Source: Halomarinibacterium sp041392125
GTDB taxonomy: Bacteria; Bacteroidota; Bacteroidia; Flavobacteriales; Flavobacteriaceae
Direction: 5' to 3'
Assembly (NCBI GenBank): GCA_041392125.1
Contig: JAWKMR010000005.1
Location: 1-64,000, forward strand
Length of the DNA stretch: 64,000 nt
Positions within the stretch are counted from its first letter, which is position 1; each line of letters begins with the position of its first letter. The translations under genes were made by a program, and so were the position numbers. The notes beneath the pieces are model-generated. The model saw only the letters and a list, made by a program, of their open reading frames with translations. It did not search any database and had not been told where the DNA came from. Below, piece after piece: positions 42,379 to 51,425 of this stretch.

Positions 42379-43153
42379 TAATTGGGTATGGATAGTTTAA
42401 TTGTATTTGTGTTCCTTTTCCTTTTTTAGAAGTAAGAACAAAGTCTGCCCCCACTACATTTGCTCTGCTTTGCATGTTTAATAATCCTGACTGGGTTTTC
42501 TGTGTTTTGGGGTCAAATCCTTCGCCATCATCACTTGCTATAATTTCGAGTGCTTTTTCCCCATAGCATAAACTTACGAATATTTTTTTTGCGAAAGCAT
42601 GTTTTAAGGTGTTGGAAAAAAATTCTTGTAAAATCCTGAATAGAATGATTTCTACTTCATTACTAAGCGATATTTTATTTCCTTTTATTTCAAGTTCTGT
42701 AGCTAAAAAGCGCAGCCGTTCGTATCGATTCAGTTCATTTTGTAAAGAAGCCTCAAGTCCGTTATTAAGAACAACCTCGTTGTTAAGGGTTTTAGACAAA
42801 GCCCTTACCTCCTGTAACGTAGATCCTAATGTAGTTTTTGTTTCTTCAATTTGAGGTTTAATTTCCTTCGGGCTATCATGGAGTAGCATTCCTAATTGAA
42901 TATTCGCCACCGAAAGTAACTGCCCGATATTATCGTGGAGCTCCCACGCAATGTTTTTAAATGTCTGCTCTTGGATTTCAATTTGAGAATTGGCTAATTC
43001 TATCTCAAACTTTTTCTTGGCTTCCATTTGTTGTAACAAAAATTTGTTTTTTCGTTTCTGAAAGGCAACTACAAACACCACTACAAAAAATATTAAAATA
43101 AAAATTGTAATGATAGAATATAATATTAAGAGTACTTCTTCTTCTTTGAGCAT
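42365..43153 (-). CDS. Sensor histidine kinase (HisKA_3/NarX-like)
   Basis: About 262 residues from ATG 43153. One N-terminal TM helix (LLILYSIITIFILIFFVVVF), a coiled coil, then the HisKA_3 dimerisation domain with phospho-acceptor His in WELHDNIGQLLSVANIQLG, and an HATPase with FRILQEFFSNTLKHA (N box) and ASDDGEGFDP (G box). No extracellular sensor domain is present, so sensing may come from the multi-TM protein encoded just upstream, which overlaps it by 28 bp. It overlaps the response regulator start by 14 bp. Confidence 0.9.
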   Translation of the reverse strand: MLKEEEVLLILYSIITIFILIFFVVVFVVAFQKRKNKFLLQQMEAKKKFEIELANSQIEIQEQTFKNIAWELHDNIGQLLSVANIQLGMLLHDSPKEIKPQIEETKTTLGSTLQEVRALSKTLNNEVVLNNGLEASLQNELNRYERLRFLATELEIKGNKISLSNEVEIILFRILQEFFSNTLKHAFAKKIFVSLCYGEKALEIIASDDGEGFDPKTQKTQSGLLNMQSRANVVGADFVLTSKKGKGTQIQLNYPYPINEYV

Positions 43154-43839
43154 ACCAAAAATCCTACTGTGAAGCAAGAATACATAAATAAGTTTGAAAT
43201 TAATAAAATATAAACCTGTAGTTTCACAAAAAGTACATTTCCATTTGACACATTGAAATAGTCTGAAAAAATAGATAATGGTGTTGTTGCCAAGTTAAAA
43301 ACAAATACCCCAACAGCAATATACATGGGTAGGTATGCTTTTAATTTTAATATGTGATCTGATTTTAATATCTCATAAAAAAATTGAAATAAAATAGCCA
43401 TAATTAAAAAAGTACCAGAAATGACAACAACTGAGGAGTTTTCAAAAAAAGAGTTTTTAATAAATTGAAAGTAGATAGAGCTAAAAAAGAAAACTACCAG
43501 TACAACTTTCATGGCCTTTTTAAATTTCTGATTTTTCAAATAGTATATAAAGAAAATACACGTAATAATAGGGTTCACTATATCATAAAAATTATAGATC
43601 CAATTATTACGCCTAAAAGGAGAATCTTTAATAAAGGAAAAATATTTGTACTCTGAAAAATAACCTATAACTGAATAACTTGCGAAAATTTCCAAAAAAC
43701 AAATAAACCCTAAAAAAGCCACCCAAAGCTTTATTTGCTTTGAAGAATCCTTCTTCAAATAATACAATCCTGAGATTAGCGCCAAAAATTCAAAAACCAT
43801 TCCTGGCAATGAAAACAATAAATAATCTCTTAGTTCCAA
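43126..43839 (-). CDS. Seven-TM-like membrane protein, putative sensor partner
   Basis: 237 residues with about seven hydrophobic helices (near 8-27, 37-58, 86-101, 110-128, 138-157, 170-190, 206-230) and a short basic C-terminus. No named family is recognised. It lies between an acidic hypothetical gene and the kinase, overlapping the kinase by 28 bp, so it may act as an input module for a kinase that lacks its own sensor domain. That role is inference from gene order. Confidence 0.65.
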   Translation of the reverse strand: MELRDYLLFSLPGMVFEFLALISGLYYLKKDSSKQIKLWVAFLGFICFLEIFASYSVIGYFSEYKYFSFIKDSPFRRNNWIYNFYDIVNPIITCIFFIYYLKNQKFKKAMKVVLVVFFFSSIYFQFIKNSFFENSSVVVISGTFLIMAILFQFFYEILKSDHILKLKAYLPMYIAVGVFVFNLATTPLSIFSDYFNVSNGNVLFVKLQVYILLISNLFMYSCFTVGFLVCSKKKKYS

Positions 43840-43841
43840 CT

Positions 43842-44198
43842 TTAATATGCATTAGGAGGCCATCCTACATTACCTCTATTCAAAGGATCAATATCATAAT
43901 TATTATCTGAATCACTTTCAATCCCCTTAGTAGGTGCTAAAAAAACCGTAGCTTTATTATTGTCAAAAGAATTGTAGGATGCCAAATAAACCCTAATACC
44001 GGGGTTTGAAATACCTTGTTTGGTTGATTCTTCCTTTACATAATCAATAAACTCTTGCAATTCTTCGAGATCAAAAGTAAAATCGCTGGCATCCATCGAA
44101 CCCATTGATTTTTGAATGTCTGAAGCCCTGCTGGCATTCCAATTATTTTGCAAGCTCCTTGCTTCTGAAACGCTAATACACTTCGTAGGCTTTGCCAT
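43842..44198 (-). CDS. Hypothetical cytosolic protein, 118 aa
   Basis: 118 residues starting MAKPTKCISVSEARSLQNNW, with an alpha/beta middle (ELQEFIDYVKEESTKQ, IRVYLASYN, KATVFLAPTK) and an unstructured Asp/Asn-rich C-terminus ending in NVGWPPNAY. No signal or TM segment. It is the first gene of the minus-strand operon with the membrane protein and kinase, and its start faces the eCIS operon across a 243-bp divergent intergenic region. No function is proposed. Confidence 0.65.
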   Translation of the reverse strand: MAKPTKCISVSEARSLQNNWNASRASDIQKSMGSMDASDFTFDLEELQEFIDYVKEESTKQGISNPGIRVYLASYNSFDNNKATVFLAPTKGIESDSDNNYDIDPLNRGNVGWPPNAY

Positions 44199-44271
44199 AA
44201 CATTAATGTTTAAAATTAGTACTCCAATTTCGTTAAATACAAAGTCATGAGCAAACCGAAATTGAAAATAC

Positions 44272-44307
44272 AGGAAAAACCCTTTGAGTTTTTACAGGGT
44301 TTTTCCT
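44272..44307. promoter_or_regulatory. Perfect 12-bp inverted repeat in the divergent eCIS/kinase intergenic region
   Basis: AGGAAAAACCCT (44272-44283) and AGGGTTTTTCCT (44296-44307) are perfect arms around a 12-base loop. It lies between two outward-facing transcription units, so it terminates neither. It could block antisense readthrough or serve as an operator. Confidence 0.6.
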
Positions 44308-44375
44308 TTTCCCCGACAAGCTATAAAACCCATCTTTAAGACAAAAATTCCTTTCGAGAATCAGTTAAAAAACTG

Positions 44376-44406
44376 TTGATTTTCAGTAGTTTAAAATTTA
44401 GCTTTG
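44376..44406 (+). promoter_or_regulatory. Probable eCIS operon promoter (TTG-N20-TAGCTTTG)
   Basis: TTG at 44376-44378 and a perfect TAnnTTTG at 44399-44406, 20 bp apart, lie 35 bp before the first eCIS ATG (44442). It is the only convincing promoter seen before the 19-kb gene train. Confidence 0.65.
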
Positions 44407-44441
44407 AGGTATTCATAGTGGTAAAAATCAATCCATTACTC

Positions 44442-45047
44442 ATGATTTACGAAACACTGGAAATCATAAAAGACCAAGTATCTCTCTACTTAGAGGAAAA
44501 ACTCTCGGAAGCCAATTTATTGGTTCTGGAAAATATTGCCAAAATGGAAGATATCGACATTACCACCATGAATGATAAGATTGTGCTTTCATTAATCAAT
44601 CTTGAAGAAGAAATTTCTATGAAAAACCTGCCCAATGTAAACTTTAAAAATGGCAGTTATGAATACAAAAATAAACCGATAAACTTAAATCTTTATATTC
44701 TTTTCTCGGCTAACAGGACAGTGTACACAAAATCGATTACCGCTTTATCTAGTATTATAGAATTCTTTCAGAACAAAAAAGTTTTTAATCAATTAAACAC
44801 TCCCTTAAATCCCACCATTACTGCATTGGATGATGTTAAAGAATTCAAATTTACCATAGACTTATATACCCCCACCTTTGAACAATTAAATTATGTATGG
44901 GGAACCTTGGGAGGTAAATCGGTTCCTAATGTCATGTATAAAGTAAGCATTATAAAAGTAGAAGGAACTGCCATTACCAAAAAAGGAAGTGCCATTACAA
45001 CTATTGATGGAACACTGGAAAATCTAACCAAACACCCTGTCAATTAA
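44442..45047 (+). CDS. eCIS tail terminator/cap protein (DUF4255, Pvc16/Afp16-like)
   Basis: From ATG 44442, 201 residues; the frame opening at 44376 starts within the promoter. An N-terminal helical part (MIYETLEIIKDQVSLYLEEK) is followed by the DUF4255 core, with strands and FNQLNTPLNPTITALDDVKE, then the conserved YVWGTLGGKSVPNVMYKVSI. Family members cap the sheath/tube distal end and end polymerisation in PVC and Afp particles. In Afp and PVC the gene is last; here it is first. Confidence 0.85.
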   Translation: MIYETLEIIKDQVSLYLEEKLSEANLLVLENIAKMEDIDITTMNDKIVLSLINLEEEISMKNLPNVNFKNGSYEYKNKPINLNLYILFSANRTVYTKSITALSSIIEFFQNKKVFNQLNTPLNPTITALDDVKEFKFTIDLYTPTFEQLNYVWGTLGGKSVPNVMYKVSIIKVEGTAITKKGSAITTIDGTLENLTKHPVN

Positions 45048-45051
45048 TAGT

Positions 45052-45924
45052 ATGAGTTTTCAAATTACATATAAAAAACTCGTCGCTCTTGTGTGTTATC
45101 ATCATTACTTTTTAGATGATGGTGTTACTGCTTTTGATTCAAGTACCAATTTAAAAGCAGCACAGTTGTTAAAATATAACTTCAACCAGTTTTTAAAAAT
45201 CATTCCTTCGGAAAAAACGCAGCAGAAATTTTCGGGATATAAAATTATTTTCAAAAGCAACAATGTGGGTATTGATGTATTTATAAAAGCTGAAGAAACA
45301 GTCCCTAACAGCGCTATTTTTAAACCCTTTATTCCTTTGGAGCAGACAGAAAGTTTTATGTTTTTAATATACATTTCAGATTCCTTATTCGAAAATTACT
45401 CTACCGTTTCAGCAAATCCAGGTATTCCTTATTTCTTTTCGAATAAAAAACCTACTACCGAAGGAGGGGGTTTTCGATATATTGATGTAGAAGCTACCAC
45501 CCATGCCATTGAAGATTTTACTATATCACAAACTACCTATAATTCTTTTTTGGAATCACTTACCGAAAAAGAACGATTGGGTCTTTTTGGAATCATTCAT
45601 TTAGAAATGACCGGAGATGATACCACCGGAGTGGATGGAAATGCCCGAATTATTTTAAACGGGGATGGAACGCTTCAAGATCCGGCGCCTGTTTTTAAAC
45701 TTCAAATGGAAAACCGGGAAACGATTTGGAATTATATCAATCCGGTAGATAACTCCCTAATTCATTCTTCAGACCCTACCCTACTTCCGTTAGTAAAAAA
45801 TGGAATTATAGGCTATACGTTTGACAGTAAAGAAAGGCCTTCGGCACAACCCGATCGTCTAGTTTTTGAAAAAGACGGGGGTGGAAATATTATAAAAACA
45901 ATTTCAGAAATATTTATTAACTAA
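45052..45924 (+). CDS. Unrecognised eCIS-locus protein, 290 aa
   Basis: 290 residues without signal or TM segments. It begins MSFQITYKKLVALVCYHHYF, has many short beta strands (LFGIIHLEMTGDD, ARIILNGDG, VFKLQMENRETIWNYI) and ends in an Asp/Gly/Lys-rich tail. It sits 4 bp after the cap gene and 10 bp before the sheath gene, so it is cotranscribed with structural genes. I do not recognise the family. A collar, cap or terminator partner, or a cell-envelope adaptor, is possible from position. Confidence 0.7.
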   Translation: MSFQITYKKLVALVCYHHYFLDDGVTAFDSSTNLKAAQLLKYNFNQFLKIIPSEKTQQKFSGYKIIFKSNNVGIDVFIKAEETVPNSAIFKPFIPLEQTESFMFLIYISDSLFENYSTVSANPGIPYFFSNKKPTTEGGGFRYIDVEATTHAIEDFTISQTTYNSFLESLTEKERLGLFGIIHLEMTGDDTTGVDGNARIILNGDGTLQDPAPVFKLQMENRETIWNYINPVDNSLIHSSDPTLLPLVKNGIIGYTFDSKERPSAQPDRLVFEKDGGGNIIKTISEIFIN

Positions 45925-45934
45925 ACTTAAAATT

Positions 45935-47908
45935 ATGGCAACAACGTATAAAACGCCAGGCGTCTATGTAGAGGAAATATCGGTATTTCCGCCCTCTGTA
46001 GCGCAAGTAGAAACTGCAATACCTGCTTTTATTGGATACACCAAAAAGGCAAAAAAAGACAACAAAGAGTTACTTAATGTCCCAACCAAAGTAAGTTCGG
46101 TTCTCGATTTTGTAACCTATTTTGGTGGTGCACCGGATGTGGATGTTATTGGTATTGAATTGGATGCACTTAATCAAGTAACCGAAATTAATTTAATAGA
46201 TAAGTATTATCTCTATGAGGCCATACGTATGTTTTATGCCAATGGAGGAGGCGACTGTTACATTGTTTCGGTGGGAAAATATGGCGACAGCATTCAAAAT
46301 GGAGATGGCGTTACCACACAAGGGTTTTTGAAAGGCCTTGAGGCTATTAAAAAGGTTGATGAACCCACCTTACTTATAGCTCCCGATGCACCATTGATGT
46401 CGCAAGTAAATATGGATTCATTGTATCAAGCCATGTTAGCTCAATGTAATGAATTGGGCGACCGATTTGCCATTTTAGATACCAAAGAAAATACCGAAAC
46501 CCATGAAGATGCTGTAGCCGATTTCCGTAACGGAATTGGAATGAATTACTTGAAATATGGAGCCGTATATTCCCCTTGGCTGCAGGCAAATTTACCCAGA
46601 GTTGTAAGCTACAGTAATTTCATGGGAAAAATTAATATTTCCGGAAGCCCTGTAAACCTTTCCGACTTGGTAACAGACGCAACTGCCAAAGCCTTAGCAG
46701 ACGATTTGGATATGCTCGTGGATGACCAAGATGAAATTACAACGGCAGCTTCGGGTATTTTAACCGGAAGCAATCCAAGTCTCGATTCACAACAGGCCAG
46801 CTTAGCAGCTGTTCTTAAAGCAGACAGTTCCCGTGCCAATTTAATTAATTTGCTAAGTTTCTATGCTGAAGTCATTGACTTGGTAAGGGACACCTTAGAA
46901 ATAGGAACTCCGGGACCTGTAAGTATTTCACACAATGGGGCAGCAGACCATTTACTGGAAACGCTGCAAACACAATTGAATACCTCTGCCACAACAGGTG
47001 CCATTCATGAAATTATTCAGGAAATCATTAAAATGGAAGACGATTCAACCAATCTCACATCGGCTATTGCCATTACCTCTTCCACCGGAATTAATTATGA
47101 TACCGATCCAACCACAGCAACTACTAATTATTTTGGTACAGGAACTACCAATGTGGAAAGAATTACACCACACGTAAATGATATTGCTAATATGTGGGGG
47201 GCATTAAAATCGGCAGTAGATTTTATTCTATCTACGGCACAAAGCTTTGTTGAAAGCTATGAAGAATCTGCCATTGAGGCAATTCCAACCTTAAAAACTA
47301 TTGTTAATGCCATCGCTTCCGAATATTTAACCCTTCCTCCCAGCAGTACGCTCGCAGGTGTTTATGCAAGAGTTGACAATGAAAGAGGGGTATGGAAAGC
47401 ACCCGCTAATACAACATTAAGTAGCGTTTTAGGTGTAACCACACTTATCAACAAAAAAGAACAAGAGGGATTAAATGTAGATGTCGTAGCCGGTAAATCG
47501 GTGAATGCACTTCGTCCATTCACCGGTAAAGGAATTATGGTTTGGGGGGCTAGAACCTTAGCAGGAAATGATAACGAGTGGCGGTATATATCGGTACGAC
47601 GATTCTTTAATATGGCCGAAGAGTCTATTAAAAAAGCTACAGAACAATTCGTTTTCGAACCCAACGATAAAAATACTTGGGTAAAAGTACGTGCTATGAT
47701 TGAAAACTTCTTAACGCTACAATGGCGAGCCGGAGCTTTGGCAGGAGCCAAACCCGATCAAGCTTTCTTTGTACGAGTAGGACTGGGCGAAACAATGACC
47801 GCTCAGGATATTTTGGAAGGAAGGATGAATGTAGAAATTGGTATGGCGGTAGTTCGTCCAGCCGAGTTTATCATCCTGAAATTCTCTCACAAAATGCAGG
47901 AATCATAA
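45935..47908 (+). CDS. Contractile sheath protein (Pvc2-4/Afp2-4-like)
   Basis: 657 residues. The N-terminus TYKTPGVYVEEISVFPPSVA is the classic phage-tail/eCIS sheath start. An inserted Ala/Thr-rich helical domain spans about residues 220-470, and the conserved C-terminal sheath core (VWGARTLAGNDNEWRYISVR, FVFEPNDKNTWVKVRAMIEN, FLTLQWRAGAL) is at 520-640. It forms the contractile outer tube. This locus has one sheath gene, where Afp and PVC have three paralogues. Confidence 0.95.
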   Translation: MATTYKTPGVYVEEISVFPPSVAQVETAIPAFIGYTKKAKKDNKELLNVPTKVSSVLDFVTYFGGAPDVDVIGIELDALNQVTEINLIDKYYLYEAIRMFYANGGGDCYIVSVGKYGDSIQNGDGVTTQGFLKGLEAIKKVDEPTLLIAPDAPLMSQVNMDSLYQAMLAQCNELGDRFAILDTKENTETHEDAVADFRNGIGMNYLKYGAVYSPWLQANLPRVVSYSNFMGKINISGSPVNLSDLVTDATAKALADDLDMLVDDQDEITTAASGILTGSNPSLDSQQASLAAVLKADSSRANLINLLSFYAEVIDLVRDTLEIGTPGPVSISHNGAADHLLETLQTQLNTSATTGAIHEIIQEIIKMEDDSTNLTSAIAITSSTGINYDTDPTTATTNYFGTGTTNVERITPHVNDIANMWGALKSAVDFILSTAQSFVESYEESAIEAIPTLKTIVNAIASEYLTLPPSSTLAGVYARVDNERGVWKAPANTTLSSVLGVTTLINKKEQEGLNVDVVAGKSVNALRPFTGKGIMVWGARTLAGNDNEWRYISVRRFFNMAEESIKKATEQFVFEPNDKNTWVKVRAMIENFLTLQWRAGALAGAKPDQAFFVRVGLGETMTAQDILEGRMNVEIGMAVVRPAEFIILKFSHKMQES

Positions 47909-47947
47909 ATAGTTAAAGATAGATACTAACATTAAAATTTAAATAAA

Positions 47948-48385
47948 ATGGCCGAAACATATCCATTAGTAAAGTTTCATTTCTCAGTAGACTGGGGAGG
48001 AACAAACATAGGTTTTACAGAAGTTTCAGGACTGGATGTAGAAACCGAGTTGATCGAATACCGTCAAGGTGCCAGCCCGGAATACAGCAAAATAAAAATG
48101 CCCGGGATGCAAAAATTCAGCAATATTACACTGAAGCGCGGAACCTTCAAAAATGATAACGAGTATTTTAAATGGTGGAATACCGTAAAGCTAAATACTA
48201 TTGAGCGTCGCGACATTACTATAAAAATGCTGAACGAAGAACACGAACCTGTAGTTGTTTGGAAAGTGAAAAATGCATTTCCTGTAAAGATTCAATCTAC
48301 TGATTTAAAAGGTGATGCCAACGAAACTGCCATAGAATCTATGGAAGTGGCACACGAAGGTCTTACCATACAAAACGGCAATTAA
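47948..48385 (+). CDS. eCIS inner tube protein 1 (Pvc1/gp19-like)
   Basis: 145 residues with the gp19/Hcp-type tube fold: YPLVKFHFSVDWGGTNIGFT, EVSGLDVETELIEYRQG, NITLKRGTFKNDNEYFKWWN, and ERRDITIKMLNEEHEPVVVW. These subunits stack as the rigid tube ejected on contraction. It overlaps the next, paralogous tube gene by one base (TAATG). Confidence 0.94.
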   Translation: MAETYPLVKFHFSVDWGGTNIGFTEVSGLDVETELIEYRQGASPEYSKIKMPGMQKFSNITLKRGTFKNDNEYFKWWNTVKLNTIERRDITIKMLNEEHEPVVVWKVKNAFPVKIQSTDLKGDANETAIESMEVAHEGLTIQNGN

Positions 48386-48825
48386 TGAGCACACAATATC
48401 CACCGGTAAGCTTTCATTTTAAAGTGGAATTCAACGGAATTTCCTCACAAGATGCCGATGTACAATTTCAATCGGTAGCCGGACTTTCGGTAGATATTGA
48501 AACCGAAGAATTCGCCGAAGGAGGGGAAAATAGGTTTAAGCATAAATTTCCGGTAAGGACAAAGTTTCCTAATCTGGTGCTAAAGCGAGGAATGGTAAAA
48601 GATTCCAAACTAATTGATTGGTGTAGAGATGCTATCGAAAGTTTTCAGTTTCAACCCATCGACCTTACCGTGAAATTGCTTAATGAAGAACATGAACCAC
48701 TCGTAACTTGGAATGTGGTTCATGCCTATCCTGTAAAATGGAATGTAAGTGACCTTAATGCCGAAGAAAGCAAAATCGCCATAGAAACGATAGAATTAGC
48801 CTATAACTATTTTACACTCGTATAA
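48385..48825 (+). CDS. eCIS inner tube protein 2 (Pvc5/Afp5-like)
   Basis: 146 residues, paralogous to the preceding tube protein: YPPVSFHFKVEFNGISSQDA, SVAGLSVDIETEEFAEGGEN, LVLKRGMVKDSKLIDWCRDA, and DLTVKLLNEEHEPLVTWNVV. In Afp/PVC the Pvc5-type subunit forms the tube-initiating layer on the baseplate, and this one probably does the same. It has a small insertion (SSQDADVQFQ) absent from protein 1. Confidence 0.92.
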   Translation: MSTQYPPVSFHFKVEFNGISSQDADVQFQSVAGLSVDIETEEFAEGGENRFKHKFPVRTKFPNLVLKRGMVKDSKLIDWCRDAIESFQFQPIDLTVKLLNEEHEPLVTWNVVHAYPVKWNVSDLNAEESKIAIETIELAYNYFTLV

Positions 48826-48826
48826 T

Positions 48827-48988
48827 ATGCCTATCGAAATTAAAGAATTGCATATCAAAATTAATGTGAATGATGCGGGGCAAACCAATGCTTCACAAGA
48901 TAAGCAATCGGGTGGAAAAGAGGCCAATGTTATCGATATGTGCTTGGAACAAATCGCTCAAATAGAACAACGTAAAAAAGAACGATAA
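48827..48988 (+). CDS. Small eCIS protein, 53 aa (DUF5908, Pvc6/Afp6-like)
   Basis: A short frame from ATG 48827 to TAA 48986-48988 encodes 53 residues: MPIEIKELHIKINVNDAGQT, a Gly/Lys/Gln-rich centre, then VIDMCLEQIAQIEQRKKER. The MPIEIKELHI start and the position between tube 2 and the LysM protein match the DUF5908 proteins in the Afp6/Pvc6 slot. The stop overlaps the next ATG (TAATG). Its role in the particle is not firmly established. Confidence 0.8.
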   Translation: MPIEIKELHIKINVNDAGQTNASQDKQSGGKEANVIDMCLEQIAQIEQRKKER

Positions 48989-49677
48989 TGAGTACCGGAG
49001 AGTTAAAAAAATTAAAAGTCACAGGCTATAAAGACGAAAAATTTACGGAAAAAGTCGGCGATGGTGAGTTTTCTACCCTTTTGAATCCTGAAAAATACAC
49101 GTTCAAGTACAAAGTAGAATACGCCGAAGCGCAAGGGCAAGGTAGTAGTGCTAGCATGCCAAAATTTGTACGAACCACTCCGGAAGATTTTGAAATTGAA
49201 TTTCTTTTTGATCGAACCGGTGTTATTAAAGGACAAGAAGATAGCTCGGGAGATGGTATTATCGATGACCTCGAAAAGTTCAAAAAAATTGTCTTCGATT
49301 ATAACGGAGATGAACACAAGCCTAACTATGTTATGATTGGCTGGGGGACATTACTGTTTAAAGGATGCTTGTTGGAAATGGCTATTGAATTTAAACTTTT
49401 TGCTGCCGATGGTACCCCCTTAAGAGCCGTTGTTAAAACAAAATTTAAAGGCTCGGTCGAGGACGATTTAAGAGTTGCAAAGGAAAATAACAACTCACCG
49501 GATCTTACCCATATAAGAATTGTAGGACAAGGGGATACATTGCCTCTAATGACTCATAAAATCTATGGGGATTCAAAATATTATCTGGAAGTTGCTAAAG
49601 CCAATAATTTAAATCAATTCAGAAAATTAGAAGTAGGACAAAAAATTATGTTTCCTCCCATCGAAAAGGTTTCCTAA
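48988..49677 (+). CDS. Baseplate hub adaptor with LysM domain (Pvc7/Afp7-like)
   Basis: 229 residues. The N-terminal domain (FSTLLNPEKYTFKYKVEYAE, FVRTTPEDFEIEFLFDRTGV) resembles the gp53-type hub adaptors of contractile systems. The C-terminal about 55 residues are a LysM domain (HIRIVGQGDTLPLMTHKIYG, then LNQFRKLEVGQKIMFPP). It links tube and spike. It is followed directly by the spike gene (49678) with no gap. Confidence 0.9.
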   Translation: MSTGELKKLKVTGYKDEKFTEKVGDGEFSTLLNPEKYTFKYKVEYAEAQGQGSSASMPKFVRTTPEDFEIEFLFDRTGVIKGQEDSSGDGIIDDLEKFKKIVFDYNGDEHKPNYVMIGWGTLLFKGCLLEMAIEFKLFAADGTPLRAVVKTKFKGSVEDDLRVAKENNNSPDLTHIRIVGQGDTLPLMTHKIYGDSKYYLEVAKANNLNQFRKLEVGQKIMFPPIEKVS

Positions 49678-51423
49678 ATGAACAACAGCCGAACCATAGC
49701 GACCCCTCAAAGTGCAGATTTAGCCACTTTTACCATATTAATTGATGGTGAAGAACTCTCTGCTGTTTATCAGGTAAAAAATATTACTGTGGAAAAAGAG
49801 GTGAATCGTATTCCTTTTGCGCAATTGGTCTTTTTTGATGGTGAAGCTTCGCAGCAAGACTTTAAGTTAAGCAATGAAGATTTGCTCATTCCTGGAAAGG
49901 AAATTGAAATAAAAACGGGCTATCATAACGATGAAGAAACGGTATTTAAAGGGATTATTATTAAACACTCACTGAAAATTCGCGAAAACGCATCTGTATT
50001 GGTGGTAGAATGTAGGGACAAAGCAGTAAAAATGACTATTGGAAGAAAGAGTGCCTACTATTACGAAAGTACCGATGCCGAAATAGCTGAAGAAATTATT
50101 GAAAAATACAGTTTAGAAACAGATGTGGAAAGCACCGATTACACCCACCAAGAATTAGTACAATTTAATGCCTCCGATTGGGATTTTGTGTTAACCCGCG
50201 CTCAGGCAAATGGAAAAATTACTACGGTAGAAAATGGAAAAATTACTATTTCTAAACCGGATTTTTCACAAGACGAAGTAGAAACCGTAGCCTTTGGGGC
50301 TACCCTACTAAGTTTCGATTCTGAAATTGATGCAAGAAATCAATTTAATACCATTACTTCTTACGGATGGAATCCTGCTGAACAGGAACTGGTAGAAGCC
50401 GAAGCAGCCGATCCGGGCATTTCACTTAACGGAAACCTGGATGTTTCTTCGCTTTCAGAAATTATGGGGTTGGAAAACCTGGAATTAAAACACGGCGGAA
50501 ATAATAATTCCTCTCTGTTACAAAGCTGGAGCGATGCTAAAGCACTATTTCAACAAATGTCCAAAACCAGAGGGACTATTAAATTTCAGGGTATTGCTGC
50601 CGTAAAACCGGGAGTATTACTTAAGCTGGAAGGTGTAGGCGATCGATTCAACGGCAAGATTTTTATTAGTGCTGTAAGACATCAAATAGTAGATGGTAAT
50701 TGGACTATCGATGCACAATTTGGAATCAATCCTGAATGGTTTAGCGAAACGTACGATATTCATCAGCAACCCGCCGCCGGACTTATACCTGCAGTCAATG
50801 GGCTTCAAATTGGAGTCGTATCACAATTGGAAGAAGACCCCAATGGTGAAGAACGAATCTTGGTGAAACTTCCAATTGTGAATAATGAGGAACAAGGAAT
50901 TTGGGCACGGGTAGCTTCATTGGATGCCGGAGAAAATCGGGGAGCCTTTTTCAGACCTGAAATTGGCGATGAAGTTATTGTAGGTTTCATTAATGATGAT
51001 CCTAACCATGCCGTTGTTTTAGGAATGCTTCACAGCAGTGCCAAACCGGCACCCTTGGTAGCCAGTGACGATAATCACGAAAAAGGATTTTTTACCCGAA
51101 GTGAACTAAAAATTCTTTTCAACGATGAAAAAAAATCGATTGCCATTGAAACCCCTGCCGGAAAGAAAATAACCTTGGATGAAGATGCCGGAACCATTGT
51201 TATTGAGGATGAAAATAGCAATGTATTTACACTGGAAAGTAGTGGTGTTACACTTGAAACAGCCGGTGATTTTTCTATAAAAGCTACCGGAGACCTCAAT
51301 CTTGAAGGAATGAATGTAAATATAAAAGCCAATGCCCAATTAAAAGCAGAAGGTAGTGCGGGAGCCGAAGTATCCACCAGTGCCGTTGCTGTTTTGAAAG
51401 GATCGTTGGTACAAATCAATTAA
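49678..51423 (+). CDS. VgrG-like spike protein (Pvc8/Afp8-like, gp27-gp5 fusion)
   Basis: 581 residues. Residues about 1-360 are the gp27/phage late control D barrel region (FTILIDGEELSAVYQVKNIT, WDFVLTRAQANGKITTVENG). An OB fold follows (VNGLQIGVVSQLEEDPNGEE, WARVASLDAGENRGAFFRPE). The C-terminus is a gp5 beta-helix of short repeats (ESSGVTLETAGDFSIKATGD, LNLEGMNVNIKANAQLKAEG). It forms the membrane-piercing trimer topped by the PAAR protein. No C-terminal effector extension is present. Confidence 0.94.
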   Translation: MNNSRTIATPQSADLATFTILIDGEELSAVYQVKNITVEKEVNRIPFAQLVFFDGEASQQDFKLSNEDLLIPGKEIEIKTGYHNDEETVFKGIIIKHSLKIRENASVLVVECRDKAVKMTIGRKSAYYYESTDAEIAEEIIEKYSLETDVESTDYTHQELVQFNASDWDFVLTRAQANGKITTVENGKITISKPDFSQDEVETVAFGATLLSFDSEIDARNQFNTITSYGWNPAEQELVEAEAADPGISLNGNLDVSSLSEIMGLENLELKHGGNNNSSLLQSWSDAKALFQQMSKTRGTIKFQGIAAVKPGVLLKLEGVGDRFNGKIFISAVRHQIVDGNWTIDAQFGINPEWFSETYDIHQQPAAGLIPAVNGLQIGVVSQLEEDPNGEERILVKLPIVNNEEQGIWARVASLDAGENRGAFFRPEIGDEVIVGFINDDPNHAVVLGMLHSSAKPAPLVASDDNHEKGFFTRSELKILFNDEKKSIAIETPAGKKITLDEDAGTIVIEDENSNVFTLESSGVTLETAGDFSIKATGDLNLEGMNVNIKANAQLKAEGSAGAEVSTSAVAVLKGSLVQIN

Positions 51424-51425
51424 GT

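Noticed and set aside
44272..44307. Inverted repeat as a transcription terminator for a flanking gene
   Set aside because: Both flanking transcription units point away from it, so it cannot terminate either; kept only as a possible regulatory element.
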